NCBI GenBank assembly: GCA_020832545.1
Contig: JAFIEK010000019.1
Location: 1-64,000, forward strand
DNA from: Pararhodobacter sp.
Lineage (GTDB): Bacteria; Pseudomonadota; Alphaproteobacteria; Rhodobacterales; Rhodobacteraceae
Length of the DNA stretch: 64,000 nt
Direction of reading: 5' to 3'
In this document: positions 1 through 9,172 of the stretch, in pieces
Layout: each line of letters starts with the position of its first letter
Position numbering within the stretch: position 1 is the first letter of the stretch
Position numbers and translations under genes: made by a program
The notes under the pieces: generated by a model
Database searches by the model: none
Seen by the model: only the letters and a program-made list of their open reading frames with translations
Told to the model about the DNA's origin: nothing

Positions 1-52
<52 letters not shown>

Positions 53-136
53 AGGGGGGGGCCCGCTTTGGGGCCTGACCCGTGGCTCAGCGACGGCTCA
101 GCCGATCTCCGTCAAAGCCTCAGGTCACCGACAGGG

Positions 137-1291
137 TCAGCCGCGCGGCTGCGCGCGCTCCACCAGTTGCGCAAAGAAGCTGGCACCAACGGGAGCTATC
201 TCGTCATTGAAGTCATATCGCGGGTGGTGCAGCCCCGCGCCATCGCCCTGCCCCACAAACAGATAGGCGCCGGGCCGACGCTCCAGCATGAAGGCAAAGT
301 CCTCGGCCCCCATCACCGGCGCGCATTCGCCAGCAGCGCCGCTCACCTCTTCGGCCACAGAGAGGGCGAAGGCGGTTTCGGCTTCGTGGTTGACCGTCGC
401 CGGATAGCCGCGCTCAAAGGTGACCTCGGCACTTACGCCCATCGCCTGCGCCACCCCGTTGACGATGGCGTGGCAGCGTTTTTCGACCATAGCCTGCACA
501 GCCTTGTCATAGGTCCTGACCGTCGCACAGAACCAGCCGCTTTCAGGGATGATATTGTCGGCGCTGCCGGTATGAATCTGCGTGACCGACAGCACCAACG
601 CATCGGTTCCCTTGCGATTGCGGCTGACGATAGTCTGCAACGCACCTACCATCGCCACAATCGCGGCCACAGGATCGGCCGTTTCTTCGGGGTGGGCCCC
701 ATGCCCGCCGCGCCCGTTCACCTGCACCGTGAGCGTATCAACCGCCGCCAGAAGCGGGCCGGCACGCGTTTCAAACCGCCCGGCAGGCAGCCCCGGCGCG
801 TTGTGCAGTGCATAGATCTGGCTGATATCGAAACGCTCCATCACGCCTTCGCGCACCATCACATCGGCACCCCCGCCCCATTCTTCACCGGGCTGAAAGA
901 TCAGCGCCACACGCCCGGCGAAATTGCGGGTCTCGGCCAGGTAGCGCGCCGCGCCCAGCAGCATCGTCGTGTGCCCGTCATGGCCGCAGGCATGCATCTT
1001 GCCCGCAACCGTAGAGGCGTGGGGCAAGCCCGTCTCTTCAGTAATCGGCAGCGCGTCGATATCGGCGCGCAGGCCGATTGTCGGCCCCTCCCCCTGCCCA
1101 TTGATGATCGCCACGATCCCGCTTTCGGCGATCCCCTCATGCAGTTCATCCACACCGAACTCGCGCAGCCGGGCGGCGATGAAGGCGGCGGTCTGGTGGC
1201 AATCAAACCGGGTTTCCGGGTGCATGTGCAGATGCCGCCGCCACACGGTCAGTTCAGGGGCAAATTCGGCGATCCGGTTGAGGACGGGCAT
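137..1291 (-). CDS. M20 family metallo-amidohydrolase (hippurate hydrolase / N-acyl amino acid hydrolase type)
   Basis: The 384-residue product has the M20D carboxypeptidase layout. HLHMHPE lies near the N-terminus, MHACGHDGHT supplies metal-binding histidines, and GEEWGGGAD carries the catalytic or metal-ligand glutamates. The C-terminal part has the conserved MGAEDFAFM segment and ends in the usual HHPRYDFND motif. Such cytoplasmic enzymes hydrolyse N-acylated or N-benzoylated amino acids with divalent metal. The frame is open further upstream, but the start chosen (MPVLNRIAEF) fits where family homology begins. The exact substrate cannot be read from sequence. The gene diverges from mazG. 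Confidence 0.88.
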   Translation of the reverse strand: MPVLNRIAEFAPELTVWRRHLHMHPETRFDCHQTAAFIAARLREFGVDELHEGIAESGIVAIINGQGEGPTIGLRADIDALPITEETGLPHASTVAGKMHACGHDGHTTMLLGAARYLAETRNFAGRVALIFQPGEEWGGGADVMVREGVMERFDISQIYALHNAPGLPAGRFETRAGPLLAAVDTLTVQVNGRGGHGAHPEETADPVAAIVAMVGALQTIVSRNRKGTDALVLSVTQIHTGSADNIIPESGWFCATVRTYDKAVQAMVEKRCHAIVNGVAQAMGVSAEVTFERGYPATVNHEAETAFALSVAEEVSGAAGECAPVMGAEDFAFMLERRPGAYLFVGQGDGAGLHHPRYDFNDEIAPVGASFFAQLVERAQPRG

Positions 1292-1355
1292 GGTGGACTC
1301 CGGCTGAGGCTTGGGCGATACGGGGGCCATCTTCACCGAAAACGGGGCAGGTGCA

Positions 1356-2186
1356 ATGACTGATGACGTGGGGGCCGGGGCCCCTGGGGGCGGACTTCCA
1401 GCGCTGGCCGAGATCATGCGCCGGTTGCGCGCGCCAGAAGGGGGCTGCCCCTGGGATGTCGCGCAGGATTTCGACTCGATTGCACCCTATACGATCGAAG
1501 AGGCATACGAGGTCGCCGATGCCATTGCCCGGCGCGATTGGGCCGGGCTGAAGGGCGAATTGGGTGATCTGCTGTTTCAGGCGGTCTATCACGCACAGAT
1601 GGCTAGCGAGGCCGGGCACTTCACGCTGGACGACGTTGTTCAAGCCATCTCAGACAAGATGATCGCACGCCATCCGCATGTCTTTGGCGATACGCAGGTC
1701 AAGAGCGCCGAGGCCCAGACCCACGCCTGGGAAGTTATGAAAGCGCGCGAACGTGCAGCGCGGGCGCAAATTGGTGTGCTGGATGACGTGCCATTGGCGC
1801 TGCCCGCGCTGATGCGTGCGATCAAGCTGCAAAACCGCGCGGCAAGGGTGGGGTTTGACTGGCCGGAGATCGGACAGGTGGTGGACAAGATCACCGAAGA
1901 GGCACAGGAACTGGCCGAGGCGCGCGACGGGCTTTCGCAGGCCGAGATCACCGAAGAATTTGGCGATCTGCTGTTCGTCATGGCCAATCTGGCGCGGCAT
2001 CTGCAGATTGACCCGGAAGCCGCCTTGCGCGCGGCCAATATCAAATTCACCCGCCGCTTCCGTTCCATCGAGGCGGCGCTTGCTGCACAGGGACGCAGCC
2101 CTGCCGACAGCACGCTGGAAGAGATGGATGCGCTGTGGAATGCAGCTAAGGCTGTCGAGAAGAACCACAGACCTGAGAACCGGTAA
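1356..2186 (+). CDS. mazG: Nucleoside triphosphate pyrophosphohydrolase MazG
   Basis: The 276-residue protein has two tandem MazG all-alpha NTP pyrophosphatase domains. The first has the GCPWD motif, EEAYEV and GELGDLLFQ metal-binding helices, then HPHVFGD. The second repeats the pattern with EEAQELAEA and EEFGDLLFV. Known family members hydrolyse (d)NTPs to NMP and PPi and clear aberrant nucleotides. The start at MTDDVGAG was preferred over an upstream in-frame codon because homology begins just after it. It lies divergent from the M20 gene and 18 bases before the amidase gene, so it is likely co-transcribed with that gene. Confidence 0.92.
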   Translation: MTDDVGAGAPGGGLPALAEIMRRLRAPEGGCPWDVAQDFDSIAPYTIEEAYEVADAIARRDWAGLKGELGDLLFQAVYHAQMASEAGHFTLDDVVQAISDKMIARHPHVFGDTQVKSAEAQTHAWEVMKARERAARAQIGVLDDVPLALPALMRAIKLQNRAARVGFDWPEIGQVVDKITEEAQELAEARDGLSQAEITEEFGDLLFVMANLARHLQIDPEAALRAANIKFTRRFRSIEAALAAQGRSPADSTLEEMDALWNAAKAVEKNHRPENR

Positions 2187-2204
2187 CACAGGAAAGGAAG
2201 ACCG

Positions 2205-3071
2205 ATGCGTAACGTCACCCTCGCCGCGACACAGTTCGCCTGCTCATGGGATATCGACGACAACATCGCCAAAGCCGAAGACCTGGTGCGCCGCGCGGCT
2301 GCAGACGGGGCGCAGATCATTCTGCTACAAGAGCTGTTTCAAACCCCATACTTCTGCGCCGAGCAGCACTTTCGCCACTTTTCTCTGGCCCAAAATGCCG
2401 TTGAAGACCGGGCCGTGCGCCACTTTTCCAACATTGCACGAGAACTGGGCGTGGTGCTGCCAATCTCGTTCTATGAGCGGGCGGGCACGGCGCTGTTCAA
2501 TAGTCTGACAATGATCGACGCCGATGGCACGCTGCTGGGCACCTATCGCAAGACCCATATTCCGCAAAACCCGGGCTATGAAGAGAAGTATTACTTCACC
2601 CCGGGCGATACCGGATTTGTCACCTTTCGCACCCGGTTTGCCACCATCGGCTGCGGCATCTGCTGGGATCAGTGGTTTCCGGAATGCGCGCGGGCGCTGG
2701 TTCTGAACGGGGCGGAGGTGTTGCTTTATCCCACTGCCATCGGCTCGGAACCTGCTGACCCCGGTTATGAGTCCTCGGGCCACTGGCAGCGGGTGATGCA
2801 AGGGCATGCAGGTGCGAATATGGTGCCGGTCGTGGCCTCGAACCGAGTGGGAAATGAGACCGAAGGGAATACGCCCGTCAGCTTCTATGGCACCTCGTTC
2901 ATCACCGATGCGACCGGCGCTGTAGTGGCGCAGGCGGACCGCGCAAGCGAAACGCATGTGAGCGCCAGCTTCGATCTGGATGCGCTGCGCGATTTCCGGG
3001 CGGGCTGGGGCACTTGGCGCGACCGGCGCCCGGAGGTCTACGGGCCGCTGTGTGGCCACGGCCAGGGGTGA
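2205..3071 (+). CDS. aguB: N-carbamoylputrescine amidase
   Basis: This 288-residue nitrilase-superfamily enzyme has the full Glu-Lys-Cys triad: glutamate in LLQELFQTPYF, lysine in YRKTHIPQNPGY and cysteine in GCGICWDQWFPE. The length and the motifs EKYYFTPGD and YPTAIGSEP match plant and bacterial AguB, which converts N-carbamoylputrescine to putrescine, CO2 and ammonia in the agmatine route. A purine-rich ribosome site lies just upstream of the ATG. No agmatine deiminase gene is adjacent. A related carbon-nitrogen hydrolase specificity is possible but less likely. Confidence 0.9.
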   Translation: MRNVTLAATQFACSWDIDDNIAKAEDLVRRAAADGAQIILLQELFQTPYFCAEQHFRHFSLAQNAVEDRAVRHFSNIARELGVVLPISFYERAGTALFNSLTMIDADGTLLGTYRKTHIPQNPGYEEKYYFTPGDTGFVTFRTRFATIGCGICWDQWFPECARALVLNGAEVLLYPTAIGSEPADPGYESSGHWQRVMQGHAGANMVPVVASNRVGNETEGNTPVSFYGTSFITDATGAVVAQADRASETHVSASFDLDALRDFRAGWGTWRDRRPEVYGPLCGHGQG

Positions 3072-3111
3072 TCGCCCTTGCCGGGCGCATCCGCAACTGG
3101 CTCGATACGCT

Positions 3112-3885
3112 TTAGAAAAACTGCTCGCGGATCAGACGCTCTTCCAGCCCATGGCCGGGATCGAACAACAGGCGGTGGCGGATGTCAGGCTCTGACCGGA
3201 TCTCGACTGAGATAACATCACGCACCGATTGTGCATCGGCATCGGCCATGACCGGGCGCTTGGCCGGGTCCAGCACATCAAACCGCACCCGCGCCGATTT
3301 CGGCAAAAGCGCACCACGCCAGCGCCGGGGCCGGAACGCGGCCATCGCCGTCAGTGCCAGAACATCGGCCCCGATCGGCAAAATGGGCCCGTGGGCGGAA
3401 TAGTTGTAGGCGGTCGATCCGGCGGGCGTGGCCACCAGTGCACCGTCGCAGACCAGTTCTTCCAGTCTCACCCGCCCATCAACCGAAATCCGCAGCCGAA
3501 CCGCTTGCGGCCCCGCGCGCAGAAGCGAGACCTCGTTGATCGCCAGCGCCTCATGCACCTCACCGGTCACAGTAGTCGCGCGCATCATAAGCGGGTTCAG
3601 CACCTCTTCCCCGGCAACCGCCAGCCGCTCTTCCAACCGATCCTCAGCGTAGGCATTCATCAAGAACCCGACCGTGCCGCAGTTCATGCCATAAACCGGG
3701 GTGTCCAGTGACTGGCTGGCGTGCAAGGTCTCCAGCATGAAACCATCACCACCCAGCGCGACAATCACCTCGGCATCATGAAGCGGCACATCGCCATAGC
3801 GATCCACCAGCTCTGCACGCGCACTGATCGCCACCGGCGCGGCGCTGGCCAGAAAGGCGATAGCCTTCTTGTGTGATCTTGCCAT
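3112..3885 (-). CDS. nadK: NAD kinase
   Basis: The 257-residue protein is compact, as in alphaproteobacterial NadK. It carries the GGDG phosphate-binding motif ([10 protein letters not shown]), the conserved [10 protein letters not shown], the substrate site INEVSLLR and [21 protein letters not shown]. It phosphorylates NAD to NADP in the cytoplasm. The frame is open about 50 codons further upstream, but the ATG chosen is preceded by AGGAGGGG and starts at MARSHKK, where the family begins. It ends 41 bases from the convergent amidase gene and diverges from glyA. Confidence 0.93.
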   Translation of the reverse strand: MARSHKKAIAFLASAAPVAISARAELVDRYGDVPLHDAEVIVALGGDGFMLETLHASQSLDTPVYGMNCGTVGFLMNAYAEDRLEERLAVAGEEVLNPLMMRATTVTGEVHEALAINEVSLLRAGPQAVRLRISVDGRVRLEELVCDGALVATPAGSTAYNYSAHGPILPIGADVLALTAMAAFRPRRWRGALLPKSARVRFDVLDPAKRPVMADADAQSVRDVISVEIRSEPDIRHRLLFDPGHGLEERLIREQFF

Positions 3886-4075
3886 GGCCCGCCCCTCCTG
3901 GCGCCGGACCAGAGAAGGGCCAACGCTTGCGCTCAGGTTTCGCAAATGCGCCCGATGCATGCAATCGGAAAGGAACAAATCGCATCCAACCCCATTTGCG
4001 GCGTTTTCGTCGCTTTTCGCCCGGCATGGCATGCGCTACATAGCGGCCAATCAAGTTTGGGCGCGGGAGACGGGC

Positions 4076-5365
4076 ATGACCACCACTGACAAGGGTTTTT
4101 TCACCGATACGCTGGCCGACCGGGATGCAGCGTTGTTTCAGGCCATTCAAAAGGAGCTTGGCCGACAGCGCGACGAGATTGAGCTGATCGCCTCGGAAAA
4201 CATTGTCAGCCGCGCGGTGATGGAGGCGCAGGGGTCAGTGATGACCAACAAATACGCCGAAGGGTATCCGGGCAAGCGCTATTACGGCGGCTGCCAGTTT
4301 GTCGATATCGCCGAGAACCTTGCGATTGAGCGCGCCTGCCAGCTTTTTGGCTGCGAATTCGCCAATGTGCAGCCAAACTCCGGCTCTCAGGCCAATCAGG
4401 GGGTGTTCACCGCATTGTTGCAACCGGGCGACACCATTTTGGGTATGAACCTGGCTTCAGGCGGGCATCTGACGCATGGCGCTGCGCCCAACCAGTCCGG
4501 CAAATGGTTCAACGCAGTGCAATACGGCGTGCGCCAGCAGGATCAGCGGATCGACTATGATCAGGTCGCGGAACTGGCGCGCGAACATCGGCCAAAGCTG
4601 ATCATCGCCGGTGGTTCAGCCATTCCGCGGGTGATCGATTTCGCCCGCTTTCGCGAGATCGCCGACAGTGTAGGCGCGTATCTGCTGGTTGATATGGCGC
4701 ATTTCGCCGGGCTGGTGGCAGGTGGCGTGCACCCCTCGCCCTTCCCGCATGCCCATGTCGCCACCACCACCACTCACAAGACCCTGCGCGGCCCGCGTGG
4801 TGGCATGATTCTGACCAATGACGCGGCGCTGGCGAAAAAGATCAACTCGGCCATCTTCCCGGGCATACAGGGCGGCCCGCTGATGCATGTGATCGCAGCC
4901 AAGGCAGTGGCCTTTGGAGAGGCGTTGCGGCCAGAGTTCAAGGATTACGCCGCGCAGGTGGTGAAGAACGCGCAGGCACTGGCCGACCAGCTGCAAAAGG
5001 GCGGTCTGGACATTGTAACCGGCGGCACCGACACGCATGTGATGCTGGTCGATCTGCGACCCAAGGGCGTGAAGGGCAACGCCACCGAGAAGGCTTTGGA
5101 GCGTGCGCATATCACCTGCAACAAGAACGGCATTCCGTTTGACCCCGAAAAGCCCATGGTCACCTCGGGCGTGCGGTTGGGCACGCCTGCAGGCACCACG
5201 CGCGGCTTTGGCGAGGCCGAGTTCCGGCTGATCGGTGACTGGATCGTCGAAGTGGTCGATGGGTTGGCCGCCAATGGCGATGACGGAAACGGCACGGTTG
5301 AAGCCGCGGTCACAGCCAAGGTCGCCGCGCTCTGCGCCCGCTTCCCGCTTTATCCGGGGCTTTGA
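4076..5365 (+). CDS. glyA: Serine hydroxymethyltransferase
   Basis: This 429-residue PLP enzyme interconverts serine and glycine with tetrahydrofolate. [23 protein letters not shown] and the PLP-lysine motif [14 protein letters not shown] are all present, and the C-terminal region is complete. The start MTTTDKGFF was chosen over an in-frame upstream codon because homology begins there and the upstream part overlaps the nadK start. The 190-base gap between nadK and glyA must hold both promoters; I see no clear riboswitch in it. Confidence 0.96.
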   Translation: MTTTDKGFFTDTLADRDAALFQAIQKELGRQRDEIELIASENIVSRAVMEAQGSVMTNKYAEGYPGKRYYGGCQFVDIAENLAIERACQLFGCEFANVQPNSGSQANQGVFTALLQPGDTILGMNLASGGHLTHGAAPNQSGKWFNAVQYGVRQQDQRIDYDQVAELAREHRPKLIIAGGSAIPRVIDFARFREIADSVGAYLLVDMAHFAGLVAGGVHPSPFPHAHVATTTTHKTLRGPRGGMILTNDAALAKKINSAIFPGIQGGPLMHVIAAKAVAFGEALRPEFKDYAAQVVKNAQALADQLQKGGLDIVTGGTDTHVMLVDLRPKGVKGNATEKALERAHITCNKNGIPFDPEKPMVTSGVRLGTPAGTTRGFGEAEFRLIGDWIVEVVDGLAANGDDGNGTVEAAVTAKVAALCARFPLYPGL

Positions 5366-5404
5366 TCACAAGCCGGGGCAGCCTTCGGCCAAGAGATGGG
5401 CAAC

Positions 5405-5776
5405 TTACAGATACCCGCGCCAGACCAGCACACTGATGACACCGGCGATTGTGACCAGAAGTGCGAAGGAAACTGACGCGGCGACGCTCAGAAACAGGCG
5501 CCAGCGGCGTTCGCTGGCACCGAGGGCGTGCAGGTAGTTCACCAGCAGCCGTCCAGAGCGCTCAACCTGTGCCTCATCCAGCATCAACCGCAGCCGGGGA
5601 TGCGCGGCCATGGGCTCAGCCTCGGCCAGTTCGACGGCTGCGCGGCGCACCTTGCGCGGCAGCCGCCAGCCGCGCGCGCGCACAGCCTGCTCAAGACTGT
5701 CTCCGCGCGCGCCAAGGCGTTGCTGCATCAGGGTTGTGGCTTGCAGGGCAAGGCCGGGGATATCGGTGGCGGGCAT
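5405..5776 (-). CDS. Hypothetical membrane-anchored protein
   Basis: The 123-residue product has a charged helical N-terminal region rich in Arg and Glu, then one or two C-terminal hydrophobic segments (about residues 94-120), suggesting a tail-anchored inner-membrane protein. I do not recognise a named family. It converges on glyA with a 39-base gap. No strong ribosome site is visible, so the start is tentative. Confidence 0.65.
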   Translation of the reverse strand: MPATDIPGLALQATTLMQQRLGARGDSLEQAVRARGWRLPRKVRRAAVELAEAEPMAAHPRLRLMLDEAQVERSGRLLVNYLHALGASERRWRLFLSVAASVSFALLVTIAGVISVLVWRGYL

Positions 5777-5921
5777 GATGGACCGGACTGCGCGAGTTAA
5801 AGGCCGACAACGCTAGCGCAGCTGTGCATGGATTTGCAATCACCGACAGCTGTGCAGTTGCACCCCACACGTTTGCACCGTATCGCTGCTGCCGGAACTG
5901 ATCGATGTAAGGAGAGCCGCC

Positions 5922-6689
5922 ATGTTGCACCGGGTCCGGCACGGGGTTGGCACCGCCCTGCCACCACTTCTGATCGTTCACGGCCTTTTTGGTTCGGCCC
6001 GCAACTGGGGCGCGATCGCCAAACGGCTATCCGATTCGCGCGCGGTGGTGGCGGTGGACATGCGCAACCACGGTGCCAGCCCCTTTGCTGACAGCCACAA
6101 CTACGCCGATCTGGCGCAGGATCTGGCCGAGGTGATCGTGGCTGAGGGCCAGCCAATGGATGTCATTGGCCATTCGATGGGTGGCAAGGCTGCGATGGTT
6201 CTGGCGCTGACCCGGCCTGAACTGGTGAACCGGCTGGTTGTCGCCGATATTGCGCCGGTGGCCTATGCCCATAGCCAGTCGCAGTACATCACAGCCATGC
6301 GCGCGCTGCCACTCGATGGTGTGTCCAGCCGCACCGAGGCCAACACGCGTTTCAGCGCCCTCGTGTCTGATCCAGCCGTACGCGCCTTTTTGCTGCAGTC
6401 GCTTGACCTGCGTGCCAGCCCGCCGTGCTGGCAACTGAATCTGGATGTACTGGAACGCGAGATGGACGCCATCACCGGCTGGCCCGAGGATGACAGCTAT
6501 GCGCCCTTTGACGGCCCCACGCTGTTTCTGAGCGGCGGCGATTCCGATTATGTCCGCGCTGAGCACCGGCCCGGCATCAGGGCGTTGTTTCCCAATGCGC
6601 GCATGGCCAAGCTGCCGGGCGCGGGACATTGGCTGCACGCCGAGAAGCCCCGCGATTTTGAAGCGACGTTGCGCGTGTTCCTCGACTGA
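5922..6689 (+). CDS. Alpha/beta hydrolase, YbfF-like esterase
   Basis: The 255-residue hydrolase has the oxyanion segment HGLFGSARNW, VDMRNHGAS, the nucleophile elbow GHSMGGKAAM (Ser), the acidic-residue region LSGGDSDYV and the C-terminal catalytic histidine in GAGHWLHAEKP. This pattern is that of the YbfF acyl-ester hydrolase group. AAGGAG lies eight bases before the ATG. Natural substrate unknown; no signal peptide, so probably cytoplasmic. Confidence 0.88.
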   Translation: MLHRVRHGVGTALPPLLIVHGLFGSARNWGAIAKRLSDSRAVVAVDMRNHGASPFADSHNYADLAQDLAEVIVAEGQPMDVIGHSMGGKAAMVLALTRPELVNRLVVADIAPVAYAHSQSQYITAMRALPLDGVSSRTEANTRFSALVSDPAVRAFLLQSLDLRASPPCWQLNLDVLEREMDAITGWPEDDSYAPFDGPTLFLSGGDSDYVRAEHRPGIRALFPNARMAKLPGAGHWLHAEKPRDFEATLRVFLD

Positions 6690-6698
6690 GTGCCGCGC

Positions 6699-6875
6699 TC
6701 AGGCGTCCTGCAAACGGCTGGCGACCACCCAGCTGATCACCAGCCCCAGAACCGCGCCGATTCCAGCGGTGATCAGGATCGGGCGCACCTCATAAAAGCC
6801 CATGGACAGCGCGGCAACGACGCCGATACCGGCCAGCGTTGAGCCGATGAACAGGAAAAGGACCAGTCGCAGCAT
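6699..6875 (-). CDS. Small two-helix membrane protein
   Basis: A 58-residue reading frame has a good ribosome site (GAGGTGAAAG) directly before its ATG. The product has two hydrophobic stretches, about residues 3-24 and 32-51, joined by FYEVRP. It resembles small conserved rhodobacterial inner-membrane proteins of unknown role. It converges on the hydrolase gene and lies downstream of the lipoprotein gene on the same strand. Confidence 0.7.
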   Translation of the reverse strand: MLRLVLFLFIGSTLAGIGVVAALSMGFYEVRPILITAGIGAVLGLVISWVVASRLQDA

Positions 6876-6965
6876 CTTTCACCTCGGATTTGACAATGCC
6901 GCCAAGCTAGGTCGATGTACGGGCTTGCGTCCTTGATATGGCGCAAGCCCGCGCAAAAATGCGCC

Positions 6966-7292
6966 TTATTCCTCGCAACGGATGCGGGCATTGATCACGC
7001 CTGTATCCCCCTCGACCGAAGGCAGAAGCACCCGGCAACCCGTCGCCCGCTCTGCGGCTGCAACCATTGCCAGACGCAGGCCAGCATGCTGACCGCGCGG
7101 CACATATCCCATCCGCACCACCTGCACCTGCCCGCCTGCCCCCGTCCGACGCGACCACACGCGGTATTCGCGCCCCTCGATAGACACCACCACCGGCGCC
7201 TGCCCCAGATACAGCGGTCCGGGCGAGGCATCGCACCCGGATAGCAACACCGCGAAGGCAGGGGCCAAAAGCAACCTAAATCGTGATTTCAT
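6966..7292 (-). CDS. Small putative lipoprotein
   Basis: The 108-residue product starts with a lipoprotein signal: positively charged MKSRFR, a hydrophobic core and lipobox LLSGC with the acceptor cysteine at residue 20. The mature part has an IEGREYRVWSRR segment and two C-terminal cysteines that could pair. Function unknown. The start at MKSRF is preferred over upstream codons because it gives a normal signal length. Confidence 0.7.
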   Translation of the reverse strand: MKSRFRLLLAPAFAVLLSGCDASPGPLYLGQAPVVVSIEGREYRVWSRRTGAGGQVQVVRMGYVPRGQHAGLRLAMVAAAERATGCRVLLPSVEGDTGVINARIRCEE

Positions 7293-7408
7293 CCCGCCAG
7301 CATGCCGCATCAGGGTTAAGCGATGGTTAAGCCGTGTCGTGGCCGGGGAAATCGCCATATCGATGGCGCAATATACCCTCCGCGTCCGCCAATCTCGTCC
7401 GCACCCCC

Positions 7409-7437
7409 TTGCCCGCGCCCTACCGCGTTTGCTAAGA
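7409..7437 (+). promoter_or_regulatory. Candidate sigma-70 promoter of tRNA-Val
   Basis: TTGCCC, a 17-base gap and CTAAGA lie 9 bases before the mature tRNA. Spacing is ideal and the hexamers are moderate, so this is an inference from position and pattern. Confidence 0.4.
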
Positions 7438-7446
7438 GGCGCGTGC

Positions 7447-7522
<76 letters not shown>

Positions 7523-7709
7523 TTCAATCCGCTCTTTTCAGATCCTGCGTGAATGTGCCGAAAGCGCGCGCTCGCATGTGACAAGTTTCTGGGCTCACCG
7601 CAGCCATATGCATGGCGAACGCGGTCTCGTCGCTCGCAGGTGCGCATCATCCCATGTGCCAAGCATATTAACGTGGTCGATCGCGTCTGTCGCCGTGGGC
7701 AACTGCCCC

Positions 7710-8399
7710 TCAGGCTTCGTCCAGCGCCGCCGCGGCAAGGACCGGACCGGTCGGCGTTGCCTCTGGCGAGCCGCCCTCGGGTTCAAGGCTGACAGCCAGG
7801 GTCAGCCCCGGCGCCAGCACCGCGCGCACCTGCGTGACAGGGTCGCGCAACAGCCCGAGCGAGCGCGGCACGCCGGTTTCGTCTATCAGCCAAAGCTCAT
7901 AGTCCTGACCGGCTGGCGCAGCATCGCCCTGCGCACGCGTCAGTTCCAGCAGACCCGCTGCCCCATCCCAGCGCGCCGCGAAGCGCAGTTCGATCTGTTC
8001 GGCCGTCAAGTCGGCGCGCAGAACCACCGGCGCCGGTCCCGGCGGCCAGAGGGTAACGGCCAGAAAGACCACCGCCGCAATTGCTGCCGTGGCCAGCGCG
8101 CCGCCGCGCCAGCCGAGGCTGAACCAGCGCAGGCGCGGTGCGGGGGTCCTGGCGCCGAACAGCCGCGCCTCGATTTGTGGCAAGAGGTCGGGCGCAGGGG
8201 CCTCATCATACCCGTCATTCAGCGGCGCGAGACGGTCTTCCCACGCGCTGATTCGCGCGGCAAACGCCCCGTCCACCTCGGCGCGCTCGCGCGCGGCACG
8301 ACGGTCCTCGCCCGGCAACGTGCCGAGCACGTATTCGGCGGCAAGAAGCTCGTCATGCTCCTCAGGTCCGGCATCAGGGGGCAGCGTCGGATCGCTCAT
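7710..8399 (-). CDS. RskA-like anti-sigma factor
   Basis: The 229-residue membrane protein has a cytoplasmic N-terminal anti-sigma region (EEHDELLAAEYVLGTLPG, the hallmark of the RskA/anti-sigma-K group). One transmembrane helix follows at roughly residues 101-122, then a periplasmic domain with YELWLIDETGVPRSLG as in RskA C-terminal domains. It overlaps the ECF sigma gene by four bases (ATGA), so the pair is translationally coupled. It should hold the sigma factor at the membrane until a periplasmic signal triggers release. No zinc-binding HxxxCxxC motif is seen. Confidence 0.87.
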   Translation of the reverse strand: MSDPTLPPDAGPEEHDELLAAEYVLGTLPGEDRRAARERAEVDGAFAARISAWEDRLAPLNDGYDEAPAPDLLPQIEARLFGARTPAPRLRWFSLGWRGGALATAAIAAVVFLAVTLWPPGPAPVVLRADLTAEQIELRFAARWDGAAGLLELTRAQGDAAPAGQDYELWLIDETGVPRSLGLLRDPVTQVRAVLAPGLTLAVSLEPEGGSPEATPTGPVLAAAALDEA

Positions 8400-8968
8400 C
8401 GGTCCAGACACTCCTTCAGGCGCAGAAGGCTGCGGCGCAGCCAGGTTCGGATCGTGTTGAGCGGCACCTCGTGGCGCTCGGCGAGTTGCTGATAAGACAA
8501 CCCTTGCAGATAGGCCCCGCGCACGGCGGTGGCGCGGTCCGGCTCCAATTCGCCAAAACAGTCGACAACGCGGCGGGCATCGGCTTGGGCCAGCATCTGC
8601 CCCTCGGCATCGGGGCCGCTGGCAGGAAGCTGCGCGATCGGGTCCGCCTCGGGCGCGTCGCTGCGAGCGGTGACATGCGCGTAACCGCGTGCCTCGGGCC
8701 GGGCGCGCAGCCGGTCGAGCGCGACGTTGCGCGCGATGGCAACAAGCCAGCTCATGCCTTCGCCCCGCGTGCCATCGAACTGCGCGGCACGTTGCCAGAC
8801 TCGGACAAATACGTCTTGCAGGGCATCCTCGACCTCGGTTCTGTCCCTGAGCATACGAGTCAGCACACCGGTAAGTTTCGCCGCGCTCTGACGATAGAGA
8901 TCACGAAACGCCGCCCGATCCTGTCGGGAGACCTGATGAAGCAGCGGGGTCAGTAGGTCTTCGGTCAA
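8396..8968 (-). CDS. ECF RNA polymerase sigma factor (SigK-like)
   Basis: Region 2 (AFRDLYRQSA ... DALQDVFVRVWQRA, GEGMSWLVAIARNVALDRLR) and region 4 (AVRGAYLQGLSYQQLAERHEVPLNTIRTWLRR) are intact. The start is uncertain. A TTG at 8968 gives a 190-residue protein of normal ECF length; a GTG at 9019 would add 17 residues. No strong ribosome site decides it. The sigma gene heads a pair with its anti-sigma factor and diverges from the fasciclin gene, which is the likely target. Confidence 0.85.
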   Translation of the reverse strand: MTEDLLTPLLHQVSRQDRAAFRDLYRQSAAKLTGVLTRMLRDRTEVEDALQDVFVRVWQRAAQFDGTRGEGMSWLVAIARNVALDRLRARPEARGYAHVTARSDAPEADPIAQLPASGPDAEGQMLAQADARRVVDCFGELEPDRATAVRGAYLQGLSYQQLAERHEVPLNTIRTWLRRSLLRLKECLDR

Positions 8969-9100
8969 GCGTCGGTGCCATTCTTTATTTGTTTGCCAGC
9001 CTTTCTCATTCGCAAGCACCCTGTCAACCGGTGAAAGGAAGAGGATGGCAGCGGGAATGCGCAGGACTAATAAGATGGGGCGAAAAAACATCTGACCAGT

Positions 9101-9126
9101 GAAACTTTTCCGAACACCGCTCCGTA
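9101..9126 (+). promoter_or_regulatory. Candidate ECF-type promoter of the fasciclin gene
   Basis: GAAAC, 17 bases and CGTA lie 47 bases before the fasciclin ATG. This resembles generic ECF promoters (GAAC-like -35, CGTA/CGTT-like -10) and faces away from the sigma gene. Inference from pattern only. Confidence 0.35.
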
Positions 9127-9172
9127 TCTCCTGCACAACACGCCAATTCCGGCGTCAATGGGAGAATGAGTC

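Noticed and set aside
7523-7709. A second tRNA or tRNA-like remnant after tRNA-Val
   Set aside because: A few T-arm-like bases occur, but no acceptor or anticodon stem can be formed.
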